From contig NW_006917094.1 of assembly GCF_000516985.1 (NCBI RefSeq), forward strand, positions 3,593,227 through 3,657,226: a stretch of DNA of 64,000 nt. The letters run 5' to 3'. The notes under the pieces were generated by a model. That model was not told where the DNA came from, did not search any database, and saw only the letters and a list, made by a program, of their open reading frames with translations. Positions 47,571 to 59,700 of the stretch are shown here, one piece after another. How positions within the stretch are numbered: position 1 is the stretch's first letter; each line of letters begins with the position of its first letter. A program made the position numbers and the translations under genes. Source of the DNA: Pestalotiopsis fici W106-1. Its lineage: Eukaryota > Ascomycota > Sordariomycetes > Amphisphaeriales > Sporocadaceae.

Positions 47571-48482
47571 ACTGGGATCGTGGCTAAAAGAATAAATCAT
47601 CACCTTAATCTTTTTTTTATTCTGCTTCTTTACACTGTTCCAGTTGTTCCCTGCGCACGGGGGGCGGGGGCGCAGTGAATACGGGTGTACTATCTTCGTT
47701 TATCGTTGTCTAGGCGGAAAGTCTCTGCGCTGCGGCCCTTCGCGGAGTTCCCCAACGGCACGCGCGACCCACCCGCCGGCGCGCTTGCGAGTAACGAGCA
47801 CCACGATCGGCGTGAAATCATGAGCAATGTGGTCGACTGTTCAATCTCGTCTGGACTGTGCGCCGTTTCAGGTAGCCTATGTTCTCAGTATCAGTCAATC
47901 TGATACTGGCTTTCCACCAAGCGTTGGTGGTCCTGAGCCTGGGTCTAAGTGCTCAGGTTTGGACCATGATCTAAGGGCACACACGGCATGTCTGGCGTGC
48001 TCACCAGACGTGTGATATTCCCGCCTCATCCGGTGGATATGCATACTCTAGACACCGGACAGGGGTCATGGATCTCTGAGGTTCTCGCCGTGATGTGTAG
48101 CCATGATTTCACGACGCCTGTTCCCTGGCGGCCGGACAACGCTTCGCACGGCATAGGGAGCCACGCCTTAGCTTCAGGTGGTAGCCTTATCGTACAGACT
48201 CACCGTCCTAAAGCGGAAAAACCACTATGATCGTCCCAGGAGGCTTTCGGTCGCCGAAGAAGACGCAAGACCAACAAGATCTGCCACCCGGTACTTAGGG
48301 ATGGATACGTCTGAGGGGGTGTGTCTGTTCACCGTGTGCGCTTCCGCATACACACCCTTCGTTAAGCTTTGTCGTCTGAGTAGATGATCCAAGGGCTATA
48401 TCGAGATACCACCTGTGGCAGGACGCCACTAGTGTATGTTATATTTGGTACACGCTCCTGTATTATATCGACGTGAGCTTGA

Positions 48483-48490
48483 TATATAAG
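48483..48490 (+). promoter_or_regulatory. TATA-like element of the PKS gene
   Basis: TATATAAG lies about 83 to 90 bases upstream of the PKS start codon at 48573, with a C/T-rich tract just downstream (CCTCCTGCCTCC), the usual layout of a fungal promoter core. Confidence 0.55.
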
Positions 48491-48572
48491 GTCATTCTGC
48501 CCTCCTGCCTCCAACTTAGTCTTGGGGGATCATTATCCGACTTCACTCAGATACTGAGCCGCGCCTTACATA

Positions 48573-51500
48573 ATGGCGGAACAGATGTCTTATCTCCTTT
48601 TTGGAGACCAGTCTCTTGACACACACGGCTTTTTGGCCGATTTTTACAGACAAGGGAATCCGAGCATTCTCGCCAAGACGTTTCTCCAGCGAGCGGGAGA
48701 TTCTTTGAGAGACGAGATCGATAGACTTCCCCGATGCCAAAGAGACCGAATTCCCCAGTTCAGGACTCTGCAACAGCTAAACGAAAGATACCATCAACAA
48801 ACGATCAAATTTCCAGGAATTGACAGTGCCCTGCTCTGTATAACACAACTGGCCCATTATATTGAGTAGGTAGCCCAATGTGGACAGTGGACAGAGGTCT
48901 ACTCCATGATTGGCCAAGACTGCCACTAACACGATTATAGTCGATCGGAAAAAGAGCACCAGGATGTCACTGCGGCCGAAAACACATACCTCTCCGGTCT
49001 CTGCACTGGTCTTTTCGCCGCCACGGCGATCGCGTCGAGCCCGTCACTCTCCTCGCTGCTCCCGATAGCAGTTCAAGTTTCTTTGATGGCATATAGAGTT
49101 GGATCACATGTCGCGTCTCTTGCAGAACGGCTGAGTCCTTCAGACGAAAGATCCGAAAGCTGGACATATGTTGTCCCTGGAGCAAAAGAAACAGATGCAA
49201 AGCCTATCCTTGCAGAATTCCACGAGACAGAGGTATGCCCCGCAACACATCGTTTTACCCTTTACATTTTGTTAATAACCTTGTACAGGGAATCTCGCCT
49301 GCCGCTCAAGCTTATGTCAGCGCCGTGTCTGCCAGTAATATTGCGATTTCGGGTCCTCCTGCGACATTGAAGTCCCTTTTCAGCAAAGATCTATTCGAGT
49401 CGAGGCCGACAGCCATCCCTGTGTACGGGCCATACCATGCACCGCATCTTCATGCTGCTGCAAATCTCGATAAGATCTTGAGGCTGGATGATGAGGCTGT
49501 TACCGCCGCATTCGACGGGTCCAAGCCTCGCAGTCACATCGTCTCTTGCGTGACAGGGCAGTCTTTTCCTGAGACAGACACCAAATCCCTTTTGAAGGCA
49601 GTCGTTCACGAGATTCTGAACGAGCCGCTGTTGTTCCACAAGGCACTCAAGGGAAGCCTCAATAGTGCAAAGGAGTTCAAGGGCTCCAGGGTCCTGGTGA
49701 TCCCATATGGTCCCACACAAGCGGCCAGCACACTTGCCAACTTGTTGAAGGCACAGACAAAACTCGAAGTTGTCCTACGGACGCCGCCTCAGGTGTCACG
49801 TGAAAGCAACGGCGCAAGCATTGGTAACCATGGATCTTCGGGCAAGTGCAAACTTGCCATTGTGGGCATGGCCGGCCGGTTCCCCGATGCTGCCAGCCAC
49901 GAAAAGCTCTGGGAGTTACTGGAGAAGGGTATTGACGCTCACCGCGTCGTGCCCGCTGACCGGTTTCCGGTCGAGACACACGTCGACCCCACTGGCAAAG
50001 CCATCAACACGAGCCACACGCCCTATGGGTGCTGGATTGAAAACCCCGGTCTCTTTGACCCCAGATTTTTCAATATGTCGCCGCGTGAAGCATTCCAGAC
50101 AGATCCCATGCAGCGCATGGCGTTGACGACCGCCTATGAGGCTCTTGAGATGTCCGGCTATGTGCCCAATCGGACACCCTCCACGCGCCTAGACCGTATT
50201 GGTACCTTTTATGGTCAGACTTCCGATGATTGGCGTGAGATCAACGCCGCCCAGGAAGTGGACACCTACTATATTACGGGTGGTGTCCGTGCATTCGGCC
50301 CAGGCCGAATTAATTACCACTTTGGCTTCAGCGGCCCGAGCTTGAATATCGACACAGCCTGCTCATCCTCTGCCGCTGCTCTGCAAGTGGCTTGCACATC
50401 ACTTTGGGCGAAGGAATGCGATACGGCCATTGTGGGAGGTCTCTCCTGCATGACAAATTCCGACATTTTTGCCGGATTGAGTCGCGGCCAATTCCTTTCC
50501 AAGAAGGGCAATTGCAACACATTTGACAATGATGCCGACGGCTACTGTCGCGCTGACGCGTGCGCTTCCGTCATCGTGAAGCGTCTCGACGATGCACTGG
50601 CAGACAAGGACAATATCCTCGCTGTTGTTCTTGGCACATCAACGAACCACTCTGCTGATGCTATTTCCATCACACATCCCCATGGCCCTACCCAATCTGT
50701 GCTGTCCAGAGCTATTCTGGATGAAGCTGGTGTTGATCCTTTGGATGTCGACTATGTTGAGATGCACGGCACAGGTACCCAGGCGGGTGATGGCACAGAG
50801 ATGGTGTCCGTCACTGACGTGTTCGCTCCTGCAAATCGTCACCGAGCCTCTGATCGGCCCTTGTACCTGGGAGCCATCAAGTCCAACGTTGGGCACGGTG
50901 AAGCTGCATCCGGCATCACTGCTCTTAGCAAGGTTCTGTTAATGATGAAGAAGAATTCTATCCCCCCGCACGTTGGCATCAAGGGCGAGATCAATAAGAC
51001 ATTCCCCAAGGACCTTGGTGCAAGAGGTGTCAACATTGCCTTCCACAAGACACCCTTCCAGCGCAAGGACGGAAAGCCTCGTCGCATTTTTGTCAACAAC
51101 TTCAGTGCTGCTGGCGGTAACACTGGTCTGCTCCTTGAAGATGGGCCCCGCTACAAGACGGCTGAGGCCGACCCTCGTAGTGTCCACGTCGTCACTGTCA
51201 CTGCCAAGTCGAAATCAGCCATGATCCGAAATGCCGAGGGTCTTGTCCAGTGGATGGAGCAGAATCCATCAACGCCTGTCAGTGATGTTGCCTACACTAC
51301 CACGGCACGCAAGATCCAACACTACTGGCGCATGAACGTTGCTGCTGGTTCACTGCCAGAGGCCATTCAGGCTATCAAGGAGCGTCTGAAGTCCACCTTT
51401 GTTCCTGTCTCGCCAGAACAACCCAAGGTTGCCTTCATGTTCACGGGACAAGGCTCGCACTACGCTGGCCTTGGAAAGGAGCTCTATGCCCACTATGCCA

Positions 51501-54500
51501 TCTTCCGCGATGCCATCGATGAGTACGATCAGCTTGCAGGAATCCATGGCTTCCCATCCTTCTTGCCACTCATCGACGGTAGCGAGCCAGATGTTCAGAA
51601 CCTGTCTCCTGTCGTTGTCCAACTGGGTCTATGCTCCTTTGAAATGGCCCTTGCCAGGCTCTGGCAGTCCTGGGGCATCCAACCAGGTGCTGTACTCGGC
51701 CACAGCCTGGGCGAATACGCGGCTTTGCATGTCGCCGGTGTACTCTCTGCTAGTGACACCATTTACCTTGTGGGTGCTCGTGCTCAGCTCCTGGTCAACA
51801 AGTGTACCGCCGGAACACATGCCATGCTTGCTGTTCAGGGGTCTGTTGAAACAGTCAAGGAGGCTCTCGGCGCTCGTGCTGAGTCTACCAATGTCGCTTG
51901 TATCAATGGTCCCCGCGAGACTGTCTTGAGCGGTGCATCCAGCGAAGTTGCTGAGATTGCTGAACAGCTTGGTGGCGCAGGCTTCAAGTGCACCCAGCTC
52001 AAGGTTCCTTTTGCCTTCCATTCGGCTCAGGTCGAGCCCATTCTGGATGACTTTGAGTCCTTGGCCCGCTCTGTGCGCTTTGAGACACCCAAGGTGCCGG
52101 TTATTTCACCACTCCTTGGCAAGCTCGTAGATAACGAGCCAATCAACCCTGCCTATCTTCGCAACCATGCTCGCGAGGCTGTCAACTTTTTGGGAGGACT
52201 TGTTTCCGCTCAGCAGTCTGGCATGATTGATGAAAAGACCGTCTGGCTCGAGGTTGGCCCTCACCCTGTGTGTGCCAACATGGTGAAGGCAGCATTCGGT
52301 GCCACCACCATTGCTGTTCCAACTTTGCGCCGCAATGAGGCCACTTACAAGACGCTCAGCAGCAGTCTCTGCACCTTGCACTCGGCTGGTCTGAACTTGG
52401 ACTGGAACGAATTCCACCGAGATTTCGATGCCTCCGTCCGCCTGCTGGACCTACCTAGCTATGCGTTTGATTACAAGAACTACTGGCTACAGTACACTGG
52501 CGATTGGAGTTTGACCAAGAACCGTGGTGCACTCCCAGCATCCACCAAGGCCATCGAGGCTCCCAAGCCCAAGCTTTCAACTACCACCGTGCAAAAGGTA
52601 GTCAGGGAAGAGGTCAAGGGCGACATTGCTATCCTTGAAACCGAGTCAGAAATGACTCGTGATGACCTGCGACTGGTTTGCTCGGGCCATATGGTCAACG
52701 GCACTGCGTTGACGCCATCTTCCCTCTACGGTGACATGGCCATCACTGCCTGCGAGTACGCGTATAAGTTGCTTCGTCCTGATGCCAAGAACATTGGCTG
52801 CAACGTCAGCCACATGGAAGTTCCCAAGACTTTGATCTTCAATGGTAAAGCGAAGAGTCAGGTCCTGCGCATGTCTGTCAAGGCCAATGCCGCAGAAGGC
52901 TTCGCCGACCTGTCCTGGACCAGTGGTGAAGGTGCCCAGAAGACCGAGCATGCCAACTGCAAGGTCTTCTTTGGGGACAACGAAGAGTGGCTCGGTGAAT
53001 TTGAACGGGTCAACTACTTGATCAAGTCTCGAATCGACGCTCTCCGGGCTGCAGAGCAACGTGGTGATGCTTCCAAGATCGGACGTGGTCTGGCTTATAA
53101 GCTGTTTGCTGCACTTGTTGACTACGATCGCCGCTATCGTGGTATGGAATCAGTCATCCTTGATAGTGAGACATGCGAGGCTACTGCCAAGGTTGTTTTC
53201 CAAACAAGCCCCGAAGACGGCACGTTCCACACTGCTCCCTACTGGATCGACAGTGTCTGCCATATTTCAGGTTTCATTCTGAACGGCTCCGATGCTATCG
53301 ATTCGCGCGAACAAGTCTTCATCTCTCACGGCTGGGGATCAATGCGTTTTGCCGAGCGTCTTTCTGCCGAGAAGACTTACCAGACCTACATTCGCATGCA
53401 GAACGTCAAGGGCAGCAAAATGATGTCTGGCGATGCCTATATTTTTGATGGCGACAAGTTGATCGGCATTGCTGGCGATGTTCGCTTCCAAGCAATCCCA
53501 CGCAAGGTGCTCAATGTCGTACTTCCTCCCCAGGGTGCTGCGGCTGCTGGTTCGGCACCCGCTCGTGCACCAGCCGCTGCTGCGAAGCCAGCTGCAAAGG
53601 CCGCCCCCAAGGAGAAGAAGCAGGTCACCTCAGCTAATCTTCCAGCTGTCAACAAGAGTCTCACCAAGAACTCTGTTGTTGCTCAGGTTATGGAAATCAT
53701 TGCCAAGGAGACTGGAGTTAGCCATGACGAATTGGCAGACAATATTGCCTTTTCCGATCTTGGTGTCGACTCTCTGATGGGTCTCACCATTAGCGGCAGG
53801 CTTCGCGAGGAGCTTGAGCTGAATGTCGATTCTCATGCCTTCAATGACCATGCTACCGTTGGTGCCTTCAAGGCCTTCCTGGCTCAATTTGAAAGTGCTG
53901 ACGCAGCAATGGTTGAGGAGAATGCGCACTCCAGCGCATCTTCTGACAGTGCTGACATGGAGACTGAATCCAACTTCACCACTCCCTCTGACGATAGTGA
54001 GAAGGACGAGGTCAAGGGCGACGCACCTGCTGCCGATGGCAATGTCAGCGAGCTTCAAGACATTGTACGCTCTACCATCAGTGCAGAGATGGGAGTCGAG
54101 GTTGAAGAGGTCATTGCGGCCCCAGACCTAGCAGCACTTGGCATGGACTCTCTTATGAGTTTGTCCATCTTGGGTATCCTGCGTGAGAAGACTGGCTTGA
54201 ACATTCCTTCTGACCTTCTTGGACACAACCCTTCGCTCAAAGACATTGAGAAGGCTCTCGGAATTGAGGACAAGCCCAAGCGTGCTGCTCCCAAGTCAGC
54301 TAAGCAGGAGCCTGCAAAGCCGGAGCCAAAGGTCCAAGGCGAGGCAAAGGCTCATACCAACCCTGTCGATAACTACCCACACCGCAAGGCAACATCTGTC
54401 CTGCTTCAGGGCAACCACCGTACCGCGAAGAAGCAGCTGTTCATGATTCCTGATGGCAGTGGTAGCGCTACTTCGTACACGGAGATTTCAGAGGTTGGCT

Positions 54501-55171
54501 CTGACGTTGCCGTATGGGGCCTCTTCTCGCCATTCATGAAGACTCCCGACGAGTACAACTGCGGTGTCTACGGCATGGCTACAAAGTTTATCCAAGAGAT
54601 GAAACGCCGTCAACCTGAGGGACCCTATGCTGTGGCCGGATGGAGTGCAGGCGGAGTTATTGCCTACGAGATCGTCAACCAACTGACAAAGGCGAATGAG
54701 GAGGTGTCTAATCTCCTCATCATTGACGCTCCGTGCCCAATTACGATTGAGCCTCTCCCGGCTGGTCTCCACGCCTGGTTTGCATCCATTGGTCTGCTCG
54801 GTGAGGGCGACGATGCCGAGGCCAAGAAGATTCCAGAGTGGTTGCTTCCCCACTTTGCGGCTTCCGTTACTGCCCTGTCCAACTATGACGCCGAGCCTAT
54901 CCCGGCCGACAAGTGCCCCAAGGTCACTGTCATCTGGTGCGAGGACGGTGTTTGCAAGCTCCCTACCGATCCCCGACCTGACCCCTACCCGACTGGTCAC
55001 GCCCTCTTCCTTCTTGACAACCGGTCCGACTTTGGCCCCAACCGATGGGATGAATATCTTGACAGCAAAAAGATGACATTCCATCACATGCCGGGCAACC
55101 ACTTCTCCATGATGCACGGTCCCTTGGCCAAGCAACTTGGCGGCTTCATGCGTGATGGCATGAAATCATGA
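48573..55171 (+). CDS. Non-reducing PKS, SAT-KS-AT-PT-ACP-ACP-TE
   Basis: Three exons, 48573-48865, 48941-49232 and 49289-55171, give 2155 aa. An iterative enzyme that builds and cyclises an aromatic polyketide from acyl and malonyl units. Domains and key residues: starter-unit transacylase about 1-370 (GLCTG, Cys119; His245); ketosynthase about 380-805 (DTACSSS Cys553, His688, His731); malonyl transferase about 905-1225 (GHSLG, Ser1001); product template about 1290-1600 (His1329, Asp1516); ACP1 (GVDSL, Ser1690) and ACP2 (GMDSL, Ser1816); thioesterase about 1920-2150 (GWSAGG Ser1981, Asp2008, His2133). All catalytic residues are present. Linkers are Ala/Pro-rich before ACP1 and Ser/Asp-rich between ACPs. 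Order and length match conidial-pigment synthases (wA/Pks1 type). No reductase or dehydratase gene is nearby. The two 5' introns are 75 and 56 bases; the first donor is GTAGGT. Confidence 0.97.
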
Positions 55172-56690
55172 GTCCTGTTGATTGGACTTCTCTCCTTTGC
55201 ATTTACATTATAAACCAGCATCTGTACATAGGAGGAATGGACACGCTCCTTGTATAATTTCCAAGATTTAGCTTTTTCCATCAGCGGGACTACAGCGAAA
55301 TTAATGTGTGGGAAACTCGGATTCGGGAATGAGAGGATATATGGTGTGGACAGGTTTTCTTCATGATCTAATATGAAATTGCTATAGACTACAGTACCAA
55401 ATTGGCGCATTGAATTTAGGCATTTTAATTTAAACCCCATGACTTGAATACGACTTTTCTCATCAAACATTTTGATTGCAATAATCTTGAACAACTCAGC
55501 TGAAGCTGGCGCTGGCTAGAGTGTCGTGGCTCCCCCACCTTGTCAGAGGCCGCGGCAGCTGCCTGGGATTTTTGGGGCTCTCTCCATCACCATCCCCTTC
55601 ATTCAGCTGTATTTTCGGGATTTGATCGTCACAATAGAGCTGCTGTCCATCTTTACGGGCAATTGATTCCGTCATGGTCTCCTCGTCCTATTGCCTATTT
55701 TGTCTGCCATTTGCTGCAGATGTTGTGCTCTGTCACAAATCCACGTGCCCACAAGTGATGATTCAAGACCTTCTCGGACGGGACCTGCCGTCGTCATCGC
55801 TCCTCGCGAGCGTACCTATATCGAGGCTGAGGTCAATGCGCGTGGCAGGTGTAACACACCTAACCCACGACGCACGCTGTCAAGGCAGGTAGGGACCATT
55901 TCCCAAGCAGGGAACGCAGAGGCGTTATTTAGCTACTGCTCTCCACATACATATTTCAACGTCACACGGGAAGCTACGGAGACAATAGCCTATGCATGTG
56001 TAACGACACATCATGAATACAGTCATTACCTGAAATGCGATCACGCAAGACATGAAAAGAGGACGGAGCCCGCTTGCCTGACGAAGACTGGTTTGTTGGA
56101 TTGTCTGGGCGAGAAACACCAAGACAAAAATGGTCGCAGGCTCCTCCCCTTGGAGGATAATGGCAAGGAAAGGGCACGCGCCAGTGTTTTCGTTAATGGT
56201 CAAGAGACGAACCATGGCAGATGATGAAAGGAAAGCAAGAGTTTCCCGACTTTCAAGGTGTCAAAATGTCTTTTTCCTCTATGTGAGCAGTGGGGCAGCA
56301 ACAACCACCCATACGCTCCATGATGAGGGAATGTGGTAGCACAGTCGCCAGGGGCATCAGCTGCTCACCTGAGGTGTGTACCAGTAGAAAGAGCACGTAT
56401 CTCTTCAAATTACGGTGTCGATTCTGCTTGTCACGAGAAAGTTTTGCACATGGTCACATGATTTATTAATTACTGCCCTAACGTCTTGTCCAAGAGCGTT
56501 GAAGGTAGGTGGTTGACGATGGAGGGAGGCTTCCGCGTCCACATAACCGAGCCTATGGACGAGAGAGCTTTTGGATGACTTATTCCCATGGTCACTTCTC
56601 TACATTACTCAAGACTCAACAATTTGCAATCGCTTGGTCTACCTCCGCTCAACAAAAATGGCCAGAGCTCGCGTGTCAATATTGGCAACT
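55172..56690. other. Intergenic downstream of the PKS
   Basis: No supported gene. A plus-strand frame (55691-56224) is open for 177 codons but has no ATG start at its head and no family feature, so it is not called. Confidence 0.45.
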
Positions 56691-56757
56691 GGGAACCACT
56701 GGGCACCACTGGGCACCACTGGGCACCACTGGGCACCACTGGGCACCACTGGGCACT
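56691..56757. repeat. 10-bp minisatellite GGGCACCACT
   Basis: Five exact head-to-tail copies (56701-56750) are preceded by one copy with a single change (GGGAACCACT) and followed by a partial copy. Because the unit is not a multiple of three, it is open in several frames and creates spurious reading frames. A second imperfect repeat of GGAGCAGCG type follows at about 56768-56798. Confidence 0.92.
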
Positions 56758-59700
56758 GGAGGAAGGGGGGAGCAGCGAGGAGCAGCGGGGAGCAGAGGGA
56801 GGATGGGGATCTCAACTTTCGTGAGGCTCAAAGCCCGTCAGGAAGGCCCGGGGGACCGCTTCGCAGTCGCTCTCTGGACTCAGATACTACAAACAACAGC
56901 CAGATTGTAGAAGCACGTCCGATGTGTACATAAAACAAGCTGATAGGAGCAGGCCCAGTACTCTGGACTCACACCTCCCCTTCCTCATTCTCTCCCAAAG
57001 CAAGAGAGGACCTGACGGGTAGCTAGGAACTGACGACATAGCTTCCTCAGAGGCCGTATTCACTTCCGCTCCTGCCCCAGAAGCCTCCGGGATGAATCAC
57101 TTGTACTAGGAAGCAAAGAGGAGAGGCGTACTAGCTGCATTCTACTCGGAGGTTATTCCGGAGCGAAGATGCACGTAGCAATTTTCGACAATCACCAGAG
57201 CACCAGTGTTTTGATACTTTCCAAGGTTTGCTCGTAATTGATGCCTTGAAGAATACTTTAGGCATAGCTTTTGCTCCAAGGGACTTGCTATCATTGGACG
57301 CTTCTAGACAAAGATCGAGATCAGATCTTACTTCCAGATCCCTTGTAGAATGAGGTACTCTCTTGTACTGTGAGTTCTAGGTACTTGGACAGTCGACTTT
57401 GTTGTTGGGTGTCCTTGGGGAAGGAAATTCTATTCCAGTGGTACCACACGCTGTAGCCTATGTACCTAGGTATATGGGTACGTGAAGTATCCTTCGCTCC
57501 CGCTTGGGGTACAAAATGGCAATACTTCTGCTTGGTCCATCCAGTAGCCCACAGTCGCACGGTAGCACGGTAGCGAAGAGCAAAGAAGCCCGCCCCGCTC
57601 TTATTTTTTTCTCTCTTCCCTTGCCCACTTTGCTCACGTCGGACTTGTCGCATCTTTGATGACTAAGGATCGTACGTGGTACCACATTCAGTGCTATGGC
57701 CATGAGAAATTCGTAGATCCAGTCTAGAAACCTTTGAACTCGGCAGACTTTTGCCCAAAAAATGGGTATTTTTAGTCTCACTCGGACGACACACACTCTG
57801 GCGTAACGACTTCTTACCAGACTCACAGCCAAGCTATTCCCAAACACACCTGTACTTGATGGAAAGGCCTGGCAGGCCGGAATATTCACTACCTTAGGGA
57901 TGCCGACGATCGAAGTAGCCCCTCGTGAGCTTCATCGCCTGTCACGTTACAGTCAAGACTTTCGCGTCTGCAGGGTTCTATCGAATTACTGATGATAAAA
58001 TGTATGAGCGGCACCTTGGTTTACATTTTCAAACTCAATTCTGCCAAATTGCGAATATTGGCCTGGTATAGGGATGATATGGTTATGGTTACATCGCTAG
58101 AATGACCAGGCTAGGGATTATTGGCCCGATTATCATGCGGGAGGTGAGTGTCACTGGTGTATGGACAAAGTATCTAGACTGACGCTCCTGGATACCGGCG
58201 CTTGGCGAAAAAGTATATTTATAGCTTCGTTTTCGCAATTTTTCACGTTCTCGGTGCCAGGTACGCCGAAGTGTTTTTCCCTCTTCCTTTTCCCTTTTTT
58301 TTTTTTTGTTTTGGTCCTTTGTGGGTCACGCTTTTCCAATCGAGGTCTCGGAGGGAATTTCCAACAACAACTATTGTATTTCAATTGTCCCTCGAACTCT
58401 GTACGAATCCAGTGGCGACATGGTACTTTCGAGTTTCCCATGTTTTCTGCAATGGTAAGAAGGACAAGAACATGGCGGGGGAGCATATCCTTAGGTGGGA
58501 GAAAGAGGGGTCGGGGCGAGACGCAGGAAATATGATAATTCTGCAGGGTTCCAAGTAATAGGAAGCTCCTGGGCTACAATAATGTGCTTGGTGAATTCCG
58601 CGTATATGCGAGGTGCGGCAAATGCATAAAGGACACAACAAGCAGCAAAATGAAGCGCCAGTGCTGCATCGAGCTGTTCATGAATAACGTTTGGAGGAGA
58701 GGGGCCCCTGTGTGAGTAAAATGAAGATCCGGACATCGTGTAGAGGCCAGTAAGAAGAGGCGCATTTGAGCCTCATTTAGTCCATGTCATTGAAATGTAA
58801 TTGTGCTGCATCTGGTTGCCTTGTTTGCCATGAGTGGGTTTGACAGTGTGGTGGCTCGCCGGGGCGGCTCTGCATATGTGCGGCATCTGTTGGAGCATGC
58901 CCACGTGGACACTGGAATGAAGACTCACAGTGAGTTTCATTACAAGCTGTGTGGTGATGTTTGCACCCCCCTCCAATTCAGAATTGATGAGAGCGCGAAT
59001 GGTCCTGATATTCATGCCATGAGCATGGACGAATCAGAACAGTAGCTGAGGACTGAGAAATTCTTGTCGACTTTTTGTCTAGCAAACGCCCATCAGGCAA
59101 AAAGTGACCAAAGTCAGAATTTCCAGCTCTTAATCATAATTTGCCTCGAAAAACACAGCAAGCTTTGTGAAAAGATATGATAGGTATGGGTAATAGTTGA
59201 TGTATTAGTTGAGTTGTTCACATCCAACAGAGGTTGGATGGTCAAAGATATATACATGTGTGGAGAAGCGCTCCACTTATTCCTACATTTTGACAAGCTT
59301 TTCGTGTGAAAGGTCAATGGACGAGGCTTAGACGACGAAGCAACGAAAGCGAGTGGATATACACTCTCTCGGCCCCCCTGCCCTCTACGTACGGTTTGTG
59401 TGCAAGAATCACGCCATTTTACCCTCTTTGGCGACAGCTTCCGTACGTCGCATTTAGATGCAAGTCTGCTGGATAGAAAATTAATTCTGAAGCTCACTCG
59501 CTGTGCTTGCAAATGATATCACACTCAGCAGCCGGCCAGGATTATTGGTGAGCAAATCAGTACGAGAGGGGATATCAAGTATCTCATTCTCTCTGGTGGG
59601 TGTGTGGATGTGTTCTTGAGTGCTCCAATTTTAACCTCCCCTTTTTTTCTTTCTTCTTTCATTGAAATACGGCATTCCTTCAAAGATACGGATCACAAGC

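Larger units (their letters stand above)
46350..48572. other. Intergenic, right part of oxidase-PKS gap
   Basis: No intact gene. A (CT)n run lies at about 46533-46547. A decayed-looking minus-strand coding fragment at 47249-47570 is listed separately. The last 100 bases carry a TATA-like element for the PKS. Confidence 0.45.

Noticed and set aside
55691..56224. 177-codon plus-strand frame after the PKS
   Set aside because: It opens with a non-ATG codon, has no recognisable domain, and overlaps similar frames in other phases.
56509..56933. Frames with repeated GHHWAPLGTT
   Set aside because: Produced by the 10-bp minisatellite, which is open in several frames.
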